Source: Sipunculus nudus (taxonomy: Eukaryota > Annelida > Sipuncula > Golfingiida > Sipunculidae). From it: 64,000 nucleotides of DNA. The notes beneath the pieces were generated by a model. The model had not been told where the DNA came from. It saw only the letters and a list, made by a program, of their open reading frames with translations, and did not search any database. Of the stretch, positions 24,441 to 36,206 are shown piece after piece (the stretch's first letter is position 1; each line of letters starts with the position of its first letter). The stretch is from contig CM049318.1 of NCBI GenBank assembly GCA_026874595.1, forward strand, positions 8,100,741-8,164,740, given 5' to 3'. A program made the translations under genes and the position numbers.

Positions 24441-26017
24441 GAGCTTCATATGCATGGTGAGCAACGATACAGATTAACCCTGTGCAGGGATCCTATTTAT
24501 TAATCAGGCATGTGTATATATAAGGAAAGTGCTATTCTCTGTTTATTTCGACAGACACAGTATATATCAGTTCTATTGAATAACATCTTTGGTGAAAGAA
24601 GTCAACAGCTCTATGAAGTTTTTACTCAGGAACGAGGCACGGCTATGTTTATGGTAACTATAAACACGGCCACGTGGTGTCAATTCTTGAGACAACCCTC
24701 AGTTCGGCTGTTCTTGGAAAGTTGGCTGATGGTTCCTTTGATTAACTTCAACGCATGTGCTGCGCTAATCTCATTCTGAACGTCGCAAAAAGTTCTATTG
24801 TGAGTAACAAACCTTTTTTCTTCATTTCTTTAGACTCCATGTGAGTTTGTGATTCGAAAGGACACGGGTAAAAAAAACCCCCGAATATTCACTATTGACG
24901 TGTCCTCTCCAAGCAGCAAACTTTGACTCATTAAGCTTATTCTATGTATTTGCTATTCAGGGGCGTAGTGTGGTCTTGGCACGGGGTGGTGCGTTTGAGC
25001 ACATTTCGGACTATTAACCAAGGCCGTTTTTTTCAACATGCACACAAATGAATATACATATATAGGACTATATATATTATATTATATTATATATACGCAA
25101 GTATGCTTTATTGTGTTTATAGAGGAACAGCTTTATTCCATCAGTTTCTTTTATATATAGATGTAAAGATGCAGTCGGAAAATTGACCTGCTTCACCGAT
25201 ATGAAAAGTAGCAACTTTTTAATACGTCATGCCCTTGTTAAATAAAATAAAAAAAGAAAAAAGTGTTTTCATTGATTTATTATTATTTACCGACGATGGC
25301 ATACAATCACCACACGATGATTTGGATTTCTCATGCATCTAATAAAAATTTGGATCTTCCAATGATTGGATTTCATAAAGCGATTTCACACGAATCAGAA
25401 TACCTAGTGAATTGGTAATTAAAATAGCTAGAATATCAATTAATAAATGGCAAACTAAATTTAAAGGACCTCCGGTTTTACGTGAGGTATTTATAAAGAT
25501 TTTATTTTTTACTTGTCCTCAGGCAAGTGGGGCTTTCTGCTCGATTGTTGAACCCTGCCTTTAACATTATATATACCTGGACTTCTGCCTGAAAAGACTT
25601 ACAAATCGAAAATTAATATTTTTAGGGGACCAAAACTGTATGCGTCTTATAAATGCCCTTCGGTCCTGCTTGCAACTTGTCATGAAAGTTAATATCCTTT
25701 TTATTTATTCGATTTAATTATTTCTGTAAATAACCAAAAATTGGCCTTCCGAGTATAATATTAAAAAAAATATATTTCAAGCTTACTTGCACCCTCGATC
25801 ATATACACAGTAGGCTATTGTTATTGAGGGGTGTGTAGGGCAAAAAATACTGAACAATTTTTATATACGATGAAAGCAAACTTGAATCATTGTCTTAATT
25901 ATAAACCTTCACATGTGATTCTGAAGCCAAATTCGACCACAATTCGACCCAAACATCTGGAGAAATGCACCTGTGTAAACGTATGAAAGCCGAAGATTAG
26001 TTTGGTGAAACTACAGA

Positions 26018-26075
<58 letters not shown>

Positions 26076-26159
26076 CATGTCTAAAAGACGCAGAACAGCT
26101 CCCTTTGCATACTTCAGGGCTGCGCCTCCTCTTTTTGAAAATCCTAGATACGCCACTGA
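23062..26159. other. intergenic DNA with microsatellites and two hAT-type ends
   Basis: No gene recognised. (TA)n tracts lie at about 24365-24437 and 26021-26073. CAGGGGCGTAGTGTGG at about 24959 and the segment ending GATACGCCACTG at 26158 look like single terminal ends of hAT-type MITEs, but I could not pair either with a partner. Confidence 0.45.
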
Positions 26160-26360
26160 CAGTGACGTAACAATAACGTCACAAAGATCTGCCGCGCATC
26201 ACATTCAATTGATTGACGTCATGATATTGTCTGGCTTTTTATTATCAGTTCTCCGGTGATGAAAATGTGATAAACGCTGTAACCTGTTTTGTCATAATTT
26301 GTATTATTTTTATCATACAAAATCAAAGAAAGGTAGGACATTATTTTAAGGCAGGCAGTA
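26160..26360 (+). repeat. dispersed repeat copy 2, candidate promoter/first exon of gene 2
   Basis: Homologous to 885-1085. It contains TGACGTAA, AACGTCAC and TGACGTCA sites, TTTTTATTATCA, CCGGTGATGAAAA, CGCTGTAACCTGTTTTGTCAT, and ends AAAG|GTAGGA. It lies 2.5 kb upstream of the gene 2 ATG, with a LINE fragment between. The gene 2 coding exon starts at an acceptor 4 nt before its ATG, so a non-coding exon upstream is required; this block is the best visible candidate. That role is inference. Confidence 0.45.
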
Positions 26361-27439
26361 GCTCCTTGTAAGCTTTGGGCCAGTAAGTTTACACTGCTTC
26401 ACTTGTATAAAAAAAAATATCCTGGAAAAAACAAGCGGACACGAGTACTGACACTGACTATAGTGGATACATATGATAAGAAACAAACACTCTTTTGCTT
26501 TGAAAACAAGGACGTAAAGAAAATATAAAATGTTAAGAGTTCTTTATGTATAAACAAGCTCTGGTGCATGGAAAAGTCAATAGATTATCAAGGAAAAGCC
26601 TTTCCTCTTGAAACTATGCATACAAGTTCGTGCTTTGAATGGAACGGCCTGCATTACATGGCGAGAATGATGAACGATTTTCTCTCCCACATCTTACGCC
26701 GTAATGCAGCGTGTGGAGTGTTAACGATTGGTTTTTGTCGCTCGCATAGTGATGCAATTATTTCTGAAAAAAAAATCGAATTTTTACTGTATGCATTTTC
26801 TACGGAATGGACAAGCTTTTCGCGCCCAACTGAGGAGCGTTCAGAAGAAATGAATTAAAATGCAAATAGACAGAAGCAGTTATTGTATGACAGCTAAGAC
26901 AAATTGACATTACATCGGAGTCCGGCAGATCTGTAAACCATCCTGTCTAGTGCACTTGGAAGGTTAATATTTATGCATTGCAACTGATATTTATTCATTA
27001 CGTTAACATTTTAGTCGTGCTGCATTACGTTCATAAACAGACTTATGCAAGAGAATCGTTTTAAGTACAAAGAATTGAATGTGGATTGGTTTTAAGAGCA
27101 TCGAAATCTCGTTCTGTTTTTTTAAGTCAGTTCGGGAAAGGGAAACTACATATCCACAGGGAATTCAGCTTTTTTCTACAGGTGCCCACTGTATGTACCT
27201 CATGAAATGACTTTAAGGTCGCGTATAACAGGTACGTAGCTTTAACCTGAAGTTCATCCCACCAAGGGGCGCCCATCGCTTTTCGGCAATAATTCCTTTA
27301 CATCTTCAATATATTAAAAAAAACACCAACGGTCAGAATAACAACCTGGTACTCGGGTAGGTATTTTTTTAGAATCCACCTTGTAAAGAATCTGAGGTGA
27401 ACAATTAATTTGGTTTATGATAATCGTTTTTGAAATATG
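26361..27439. other. no supported gene
   Basis: The 96-codon frame at 26568-26858 has no recognisable domain or splice context and is not called. The rest is AT-rich. Confidence 0.4.
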
Positions 27440-28495
27440 GAGTCAACTGTGGGTAAAGGAACTCCAATGATCCTCTCAGCTGTTCTAACTACCCTAGAAA
27501 GACGGTTTCTTTCCTCGACAGTGATACTAACTCCCCATACAGTGACTGACAACGTCAGGACTCCCTGAATTACCGCCCGATAAAATTTTTATAGAATCGG
27601 TGGACTGAGCCTGAAATCTTTCAGGTTCCTTAGAAAGAATAAACTTTGTTGTGCCTTCTTTACGCAGTAATTAACATTTTCGGCCCACTACAAATCAAAA
27701 GAAATGAAAATTCCTAAAAATTTGAAACAGTCAACGATTTCAACCTTGGACCCGTCAATTACAAAGGGTAATATTTCAGTTTACTTCCGTCTAAAATCAA
27801 TTATCATCTCCTTGGTTTTCTTTACATTTAACTCCAGATTGTTTTCAGAGCACCAAAAAATTAACGTTTTAATTTCATTGCGGTTAACACTTTCGTTAAT
27901 TCCCCGGATGAGCCCTAAAATGTTGGGTCATCTGCAAATTTTACAATGAGGCAATCATCAGAAGTAGAGACACAGTCATAATTGAATAGAGAGTACAATT
28001 TTGGCGAAAGCACACAGCCTTGGGTTGCTTCAGTGTTTTAGACCAATTCTTCGGAAATAATTTTACCAATCTTAACCACATTAGGCCGATTTGTTAAAAA
28101 GTCTCAGATCCAGTTACACATGTTAATATTAAGACCCTGTTCTGATAGTTTTCCGATTAATTTATGGTGAAGGATAGTGTTAAAGGCTGAGCTGGAATCA
28201 ATGAATAAATCCATTGCATAGTTAGATTCTCGTAAGTCGAGATGTTTTAAAATACGGTAAAGTGTGAATGATACAGCGTCATCTGTTGAGAGGTTACTGC
28301 GATAGGCAAACTGAAAAGGATCAAAAGTTTCTGAAATACAGCATTTGAGATAATTTAACACCAGTCGCTCAAAACTCTTGCCAATTACAGAAGTTAATGC
28401 AACAGGACGATAGTCATTCAGACATGATGCATGAGATTTTTTCGGGACAGGAATAACCACTGATCGTTTAAAGAGCTCTGGCACTGTACCCGATC
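27440..28495 (-). pseudogene. LINE reverse-transcriptase fragment (CR1/Rex-like), decayed
   Basis: On the minus strand the translation shows [51 protein letters not shown] and [12 protein letters not shown]. After in-frame stops it continues with GCVLSPKLYSLF, KFADD at the catalytic site, FLGISISFD and RLSRVVRTAERIIGV. These are RT motifs of a non-LTR element distinct from the 7.7-12.5 kb LINE. Several nonsense codons interrupt it, both ends are truncated, and no endonuclease is present. It lies in the presumed 5'UTR intron or upstream region of gene 2. Confidence 0.85.
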
Positions 28496-28820
28496 ACAAG
28501 GACAAGTTTAAGGAAGAATGATAAGTACTAATTACTAGAATTTCCTTTGTTTTTTTTTAGAATAAACCGGAAGAAGCAAGCCGCCTTGATGAAGTAGTGA
28601 TGTCACGCGATTTATCAGGTAATATACTCTAGGCAGAAAGCTATCTACACAAGTTTGAGCACCTAAATAAATGAATGTTACTACGCTAACGTTGGTTCCT
28701 TTTTTCTTTTATTATTTTTATTGAAATAAAAGGTCTCATAAATCGTAGTGTTTTTCTTCTATTTCAATTGAAAAATTATAGATTTGTTCTTTCAATCCTT
28801 TCCCATTCGTGGTCCTGCAG

Positions 28821-31588
28821 ACTCATGATGATCCAAGGTCGTCTCTTCACTGTGCTGGTTTTCACGATCTACGTGATGTCAGGAAACGGGGAGCTGGTCA
28901 TATACCAAACTGCCGACAATCAGGCTCGCGCTGTAACCGCGTGCGCAAATGCAAACGGAATTCTGGCCGTGATCAGTGATATTGATAGGTATTACGAAGT
29001 CACGCAACAGATAACCGAAACGTGAGTGTTACTTTAAACAGTTATCATGACCCTTTATACAATGGGTCATCTGTTAACGGTAGTAATAGACCGTGACATG
29101 CCGTCCAGCAAATATATCGTCTTTGATTGACATAAATACCAAATTTATCGAGTGTTCGGCCGTAACCACCTTTCCGCCCGAGGGCGTTTCTACTTCAAAC
29201 GAACCTTGTTCCAGTTAGGAGCCACTGGACGGCGGGGACTACTTATCTCAGCCGTCAAACTTTAAATTAAAAAAAAATATTTCATGGAAACACCGAATTC
29301 CTTTGTACAAAAAAGTATCAAAACCATGTGTTTGTTTAGACGCCCGGTAGCATTGTGCACGTCGATTTCAGAGCCCACAAATCGTTACCGGCTGAGTTGA
29401 ACTCTTCTGATAACTCTTCGGACCCGACACATAAACAATATGGGTAATAATATAAGCAGTCTATCCCGTCCCTGCTGTTCAACTATTTCTTAACACTTAT
29501 AAACTTGTTTTCGCACCCTTGCGTTACTGATTTACAAACGCATAAAATTCGATGTTGATAGACAGAGGGATGCGATAATAATGGACAGATACCCGGCGGA
29601 TCCAATGTTGATTGACAGAAGCACAGTGGTTGTATTGTTGATAAAAAAAATTATTTATCTTGCGCACGACTTATTATCTCGTACGCAAGACACTACGCAT
29701 TGGTATTCCGAATACTGCGCTTTAGTATTAAATAAGTGTTAAAATGCCTGTAAAAATCTACTTACAAGCTTCATCTATTGTGTAAATATTGTGATTCTTG
29801 AGTTCAGGCATTATTTTTTTTTCAGTGTTAATGTATATTATTATACCATAGTTACATTTCTGAGCGTTATCTTTAAAAAAAAATATAGAGAGAAATTGCA
29901 TCATTTTGGCGCAGCTTACACAGTGGCTAGTTAAATTATGCAAAGCTGGTCCGAGAAAGAGTTTGAGTAGACTGAACAACCATTTTAATACTGGACATTA
30001 CAACTTGTGCCAACGGGGTAAAAACTATTGCGCACGAAATAAATTAAGTCGGGCGCATAAGATGATAAGTCATGCACATGAATAAATATACTTTTTTCTT
30101 ATGTTCACTGCTCAATACATTTACTTCTGTACCGTGCAGAGCCTACTGGATCGGATTAAAATATCAGGCCGATGTCTGGAAATGGCAGGATGGATCTTCT
30201 CTGGGGTTCTCCCGCTGGGGGGCATCGGAACCCGATACCACAGGGAGCAAAGACTGTGTGATTATGAACACCAGCACGGCGCAGTGGTACACAGCAATCT
30301 GTGGCGACTCATACCCTTACCTCTGCAACGCCTCCCGTAAGTTTCCCATTTATTGGATACGAGAAAATTATGCAAAAGCGATTCGCTGCAGTGATGTAGT
30401 AGAGTCCACACCATACGAGTCCAAGTGCAAGTCAGTGTCCCAGTCCTTGTGGTTAAAGTCAACATGACATTTGAGTAAGAGTCATTTGGAAAACCAGTCC
30501 AAGTCCAAATCGTCTTATTAAAAGAAATTTCAAAGGATCTTTAAGATAATCATGTATTGATTTATAAGTTTACATTGGCCCTTTACTTGAATTTTTAATT
30601 ACATTTATTCCCTTATGCATGTATTAGTCTTTATTATTTTAATTTTTTGTTTCTAATTCACACAAATGCACAATCTTTATTTAAAATCTGACAGAGTTTT
30701 CTATTGGACACGTGATGGCCTCGGACTGATTTTTTCGAGTCCTTGCCTCCGAGTCCGTATACAATCCGAGTCCAGGATCCTTGAGTCAAAGTCCGAGTCC
30801 TTTAAAAGGTGACTCGAGGTCTACATCATTGATTCCCGGTTTAATGTTTGCCACCTGTAAACAATAAAAGTTAAGGAAATGTATATGCAAAATCTAAGTT
30901 TGACTGTCACCAATTAATACAAATTTCTTTTTCTTTAAAGTATTGGTAAAATACAACAATGGTCTTCGTAAGGCCAGGGATTTTTTGTTACAGAGATAAA
31001 CTAATATGTTGAACTGTAAACAGCAGCTCTTAAATAACATCTCACTAACATTAGGTAAGGAAAAAGACGGGTCCAATCAGCAAAACAAGTTTAAATTAGT
31101 CTTATATTTACGTAGAACCTGATCCCGCTGTCGCAACAAACGGGCATGACCAAATATCATCAGAGATGAATGACACTTCGACAGCACAGCAGACAACAAC
31201 ACAGCAGAGATCAACGTTACAGCGGACAACAACACAGCAGACATCAACGTTGCAATCAACAGAGCTTACCGAAATGACAATGGCGTCTACGTTTACCACG
31301 CAGGAAATTACGTCAGAGGTTGAGATTAGTTCTCAGTTAATATCAAGCAAACCCTCAATGGACGATGTATTTGGAACATTTGACCAAGTTAATGGCTTTC
31401 ACAGTGCCAGTTCTGATATAACCCCATCAGATCTTCGCATCAGCGCCATATGCCTAGGAGTATTTGCCGTAACCATGGTGATCATCATGCTTATTATAGT
31501 CATCGTACTAGATCTGGATAAGCTACGGAGTCATTTCAAATACCTGAAGAAAAATCTCACAGATTTCTACAACAGTCTTTGTATATAA
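28821..31588 (+). CDS. C-type lectin-like type I membrane receptor, gene 2
   Basis: Coding exons 28825-29021, 30140-30336 and 31116-31588, intron phases 2 and 1, about 288 residues. The acceptor CAG ends at 28820, 4 nt before ATG-ATG. A signal peptide (RLFTVLVFTIYVMSGNG) is followed by a CTLD (about residues 25-131) with WIGLKYQ, VWKWQDGS, FSRWGASEPD and AQWYTAIC, plus four Cys. The short stalk is Gln/Thr-rich (TTTQQ-type repeats). DITPSDLRISA (about residue 232) leads into a transmembrane helix and a tail with LRSHFKYLKKNL. Exon layout, phases and the juxtamembrane motif match genes 1, 3 and 4. Its stalk is the shortest of the intact three. Confidence 0.9.
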
Positions 31589-31593
31589 ATAAA
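31588..31593 (+). promoter_or_regulatory. poly(A) signal of gene 2
   Basis: AATAAA overlaps the last base of the TAA stop codon, implying a very short 3'UTR if it is used. Confidence 0.55.
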
Positions 31594-31929
31594 CTCTGTA
31601 TGACTCCTTAACTGACAGCTGGATTTTTAGATACTAGTACATTTTTTATGAACAAGGCTCAGTTCAGGGACCATTGTTGCCTCATTGCTGACCTCACTGT
31701 TGACCTCTGAACAAACCGAAATCCATATCGGGTCATTGATAAGAACCAGATAAACACACTCTAATGTACTATCAAACCACAATTTTGGCTACATTAACAG
31801 ACAGTGCTCTAATAGCTGGAACTCATGAATGTGTTAGTGAACTCGATTAAACCAAGGTTAAAATCAGTGTTCGCATTACCGCTGTAAGTACTATAGCTGC
31901 TTAAGTAGTGTATTTAGCTCATATGACTT

Positions 31930-32690
31930 TCATGTACATCCAGGGAGGTCCTAAGCAAATCTCCTTGAAAACCTGAAATAAGGTCATCGTTACCTATACT
32001 CTTTGAAGTACCGTGCCCGTTATTGCACAACAGAATAATTAAAAATTTAATATAAATGATCCAAGATCTCAACAACTATTAAATTGATTGCCTTTATGCT
32101 TTCCCTGCATATTGATCATTGAGTATTTTATCAGTTCCAAAAGACTTATGGCGCCACCTTTATTATTTTTTTATCTAGTTTATACGCATTAATTTCTAAC
32201 ATAACTTTTAGGGAGGTCCATGGTCAATCTCCGTGGAAACCTGAAATAAGTCCATAGTGACCTATATTCTGCAATATATGTGAAAGAACAAGATTTAAGC
32301 AACCTATATGACAAATTTGCATGATTCAGACCAGTTGAACCTAAAAATTTCTAATGTAATACGATCCGGGGAGGTTCTTGTATAAATTCCTTCGAATCAT
32401 AAAATAATATTACTGACGTATATTTTGCGAAAATTCTAACTTGGCATCCAGGGAGTGCCTGGTTAAATCTCTGAAAGCCTAAATAAGGTCACTTTAATCT
32501 ATTTTCTAAGGTCTATGGGCAATGAACATGGGAATGAGCACTCTGGAATTCATTCTACTCATTGTTCAAGGTTTCTTATCAATTCTTTTTCACCAGATCT
32601 CAACATCAATAATTAATTCCTGCGTCACAAGTGTGTCAAATTCAGCTGAGCGTCATGGCCCATGGGCCTCTCGTTCCACTAATGACTGCA
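31930..32690 (-). repeat. inverted, diverged copy of the gene 3 intron repeat
   Basis: Four degenerate units each carry GGGAGGTCC-, AAATCTCC-, CCTGAAATAAG- and CCTATATTC-like blocks (about 31945, 32210, 32370 and 32453). Then comes AAATTCAGCTGAGCGTCATG (32637-32656), the reverse complement of the sequence near 39711-39730. The whole segment therefore corresponds, in reverse, to the element at about 39690-41215. Confidence 0.65.
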
Positions 32691-33009
32691 CAATCAATAT
32701 ATAACACTCGTGAAGAATAAAGGAGTCTAAATTGTACATTGCATTACATGTGGACAGATTGACCATTTGAAACGTCGGTGTCATAATTCGATTTATCTTG
32801 AAATAAAAGTGGTGTTACTACTGGTGTTATTTTGTATTTTTAAATCTACATCCAAAATAAACAATATACTCCCGTTTATTCATCGATTTCGGGATCAGAA
32901 TAAAAAGTTGGCGATAGGCAAGGGTGTAAAATAATCGACAACGTCGGCGAGGAAAAAGAGATGCCGCCGGAACCACTTAAAGTTAACAATGCCGAAGGGG
33001 AAGAAAATG

Positions 33010-33700
33010 GACCATAGTTTGTTAAGATAGGACCAATATTGACAAATTTATGAAGAAAATAAGACATTGAAATTTAAATGAACTTGACCTTGAAATTTGA
33101 GCTATTTAAAAATACAAAGATTACAGCTTCAAGAAATTGTTCCAACATGTGATATATCTAGAAGTTACGTGATTCCTGCACAACTGACAGAATGGCACAA
33201 AGTGGAGGTTAGATGACTAAACCAAATCATGTAAAAGACAAAGAGAAAGAATGAGCCAAATTTTGTGAAAATAGGACCAATATTGACAAAGTAATGTGGA
33301 AAATAAGGTTTTGCCCTTTTTATAACCTTGACCTTGAACTTTGACCTGTCTGAAAAATGCAAATGCTTCTTCCAGAAATCTTTCCGGTTTACAATAAATA
33401 TATATATAAAGTTACAAAGAGATTTCTGATACAATGTGGCCTATAGAATGCTATATGTAAGACGAAAAAAACAGACTGATATACAAACAAACTGACACAA
33501 TGTCAACGGCAGATGACCAGATCACCTAACAGGGAACGCAAAGAGCTATAGTTTGTGAAGATGGGACACATATTGACTAAGTCATGAGGAAAATATAATT
33601 TTACGGTTTTTTGATGACCTTGACTTGACCTTTTACCTATATTGACCTTACTTACCAACATCCTTGCCGAAATCGAAGATTTCCTACATGCAATAAATAT
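33010..33700. repeat. degenerate tandem repeat, ~240-290 bp units
   Basis: Three units (starting near 33018, 33257 and 33550) share TTTGTGAAGATAGGACC-, AATATTGACAAA-, ATGAGGAAAATAAG- and GACCTTGACCTTGA-type blocks. No coding capacity. Confidence 0.6.
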
Positions 33701-34288
33701 AAAGAAGCAAAATCGGGAATTGGTCAATATTTGGCGAAAGGCCGATAAACTGGCCGGTTAATAAAGGGAGAGCAGACTGCTTATCTTAAAAATACTTTAT
33801 TTTTGTTTCAGAGATTACTGTTGATACACGAATTAAACCAACCAAGAGAGAAAGCTGCGTTGCGAATGGATTTGCTATGAATGCTTGACTTATGTTTTGT
33901 TCCACAAGTATTGAATGCAGCCTCGAGTGTGATTCAGTGTGCTACATTTAAACGTTTGACCAAGGTACACCAAGAGATCTGGAATAGCATGTCGGATATT
34001 TTCAAACGAGAATTTTTACATATATTGATATTTGTCCCGTGTCGAGGACTTGCCATGTAAAACAAAGAACGATGAAGCCCACTTTGTTTGTTGCCATGCT
34101 TCAGGCCATGATGTTTGTACAATGTTACAATATACGAGCGGGATGCCGAGTGCTTAATGGAGTGTTTCTTTCATGATAGAGCTTGAAAGAAAATCGGCGC
34201 CTACTTATTCGATATTTCTTTTAAATCGCATAAAAAGCCCGTTTTTTTCTCGCCGTCTTTTTTTAAGTTCAGTTATATTGTGAACGCT
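33701..34288. other. no supported gene
   Basis: A TTTCAG acceptor-like site at about 33805-33810 precedes a short open stretch, but nothing supports a real exon. Confidence 0.35.
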
Positions 34289-34414
34289 ATGAACGACAGT
34301 AAAAACATGACGAAAGTCGATTTTTCAAATGACATTCTGATTCTTTTCGATCTATGTTCCCGAGGAAGCGGAAATCTTGCGCTTCTAAAGAAGCTGGTAG
34401 GCCTATTGGTATAG
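34289..34414 (+). CDS. short open frame or possible first exon with an SRGSGNLALLKK segment
   Basis: An ATG opens a 41-codon frame. A possible donor CTG|GTAGGC at 34397 would give an exon of 36 codons. The segment CSRGSGNLALLKKL is encoded by 34 bp (34361-34394) that matches 59816-59849 on the minus strand at 33 of 34 positions; there too it reads SRGSGNLALLKK. I do not recognise the family. It could be an exon shed by an expanded gene family (a helical death-fold-like domain is a guess) or a piece of a dispersed repeat. Confidence 0.3.
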   Translation: MNDSKNMTKVDFSNDILILFDLCSRGSGNLALLKKLVGLLV

Positions 34415-34933
34415 CGCTGCGTTGGGGCGCACTTTTCATCATAACATATTATACTTAAATATAAAATCCACCTTAGATTTATGTTAATAAACGTTTCTGT
34501 TTATATTAGCTTACAATTACAATGCAGTTTTGTTTTCCAAAAACATACAAAAAGGAATTTGGTTAGAAGTGTCTGACAGTTTATTCAGCACGTGTTCTTG
34601 AAAACATCACATTTTTTATAGCATGTATTGTAAATGATTTTTCAAATAACATTAATACCATATTTATTTCATATACTGTGTCAAAGCTAGTTATAAAGGT
34701 GTCATAGACAAATGATCAAAATAAGAGCCTTGGCTTAACTGCCTTTCCCTAACGTTTGACCGGTTATATAAGCTTTCACGAGTTTCTGTTTTCAATGTTC
34801 ATTATGTCTTCTACGTTCCGTGTAACGTATCCTCGTCATGCATATGAAGATGGTCTCTTGAAATGTTAGAACCGAACAATTAAAGACTTATCACCATCAA
34901 AAGAGTTTTTGCTTAATATTCGAGGACAATTAT

Positions 34934-35109
34934 CAGGAGCGGATCCATAGGGGCTATAAGGGGGGGGGGGGTGTCCAGGGGGTCCGGAACTTTTTTTTCA
35001 TTTGTCGCAACCTAAGACCCCATCTTTCTGGACCTTTTGACTTTCTCTAGGTTTTGTTATTAGTTATCCTGGTTTAATCCCCATTTTCTAAATCTTGGAT
35101 CCGCCCCTG
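34934..35109. mobile_element. hAT-type MITE (~176 bp)
   Basis: The left end CAGGAGCGGATCC and the right end (other strand) CAGGGGCGGATCC form imperfect inverted termini. An internal G run follows the left end. It is the same family as 21080-21184. The 8-bp flanks do not match, so the target duplication is not confirmed. Confidence 0.65.
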
Positions 35110-36206
35110 TATATGTAACACTGAGAGATGAATAAACTTAGAGTAAAGGTCCCCTTGTAAATCAATGATTTCCTATTTTTTATTCTACAGTACACCTTTC
35201 CTTAGTGTTTCCATAGATACTAATTTATCCACTTTAGGTCACCAGCATGGACTCTCTAGAAACCGGAAAGTTTTAATCTCCGGAATCCAACCGTTGCTTG
35301 TATAACAATCATCTTTATGACAAAAAAATGTATATTAATAGATCATTTGCAGCAGATGCTGGAGTGGAAGGCACGTCCAACTCTTAAGATGTTCCAATTA
35401 TTGATAATATGTGTAAGGTATATAATTATCTATACTGACGTCAAAGGAAATCCTTAGGTAATACATACCACTTATCATATTCAAGAATACTAAGTATGCA
35501 TTATGAGCTTATTCAAGAGTGTTTGCAAACCGCTTTAAACAGATTAGTGCTTAACAATTAAATCAATGTTAAGTCATCAAAGACTCATTACATCGTCATG
35601 TCTTTATCATGCATTTATGCCTCAGAAGTGGCGCCAGCAACACTGTTATACACCAAATTTGCGCTTGTGGTAAAGGCAGATCCAGGGCTTACATAACCCC
35701 AGGTATTTAATGATATATACGTTCAACACGAAGACCTTTTCGGTTCAATTTTTTATGTTGTATATCACGTAAGTGCATAATTAATATTCTTAATAGTAAT
35801 GTGATTATTCATTTATATATGGTAAATACCTTTCCAGTTATTAATATTTACAATTATTCTTGAGAAAAAATCAGTATCCTAATCGGTTTGCTGAATATAT
35901 GTCCACAGCGACTTGGTCGTATGAGTTCGGATTATCATCACGGTGATATTTTCGGAATATCTAGAGTCTCGATTTATTGACATTATCCTATCTGTTTAAT
36001 TGGAACGCCTATTGAGTTTTGTTTTTTTGGTAACATATATTTATCAATAAGATGCTCGTCAACGCGCGTTCTTAAAAATGTACACGATCATTTGCACATT
36101 TTCGTATTAAAACGCCAAAATTTCTTACTTTTTCATTGGTGATTTTCCCCCTTTTTTCACTTCTTTTTAAGCTGGTCTTATTTAGGCCTTGGCTAATATT
36201 TTCAAC
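35110..36206. other. upstream region of gene 3
   Basis: AT-rich with no exon. Acceptor-like TTTAG at 36181-36185 and TTTTTAAG at about 36170 precede the gene 3 ATG; one may end a 5'UTR intron as in the paralogs. A TGACGTCA-like site (CTGACGTCAAA) lies near 35438. Confidence 0.4.

Noticed and set aside
27704-27949. Plus-strand frame of 81 codons
   Set aside because: Antisense shadow of the decayed LINE reverse transcriptase.
33811-33885. Possible exon after TTTCAG
   Set aside because: A short open stretch ending in TGA, with no recognisable domain and no partner donor.
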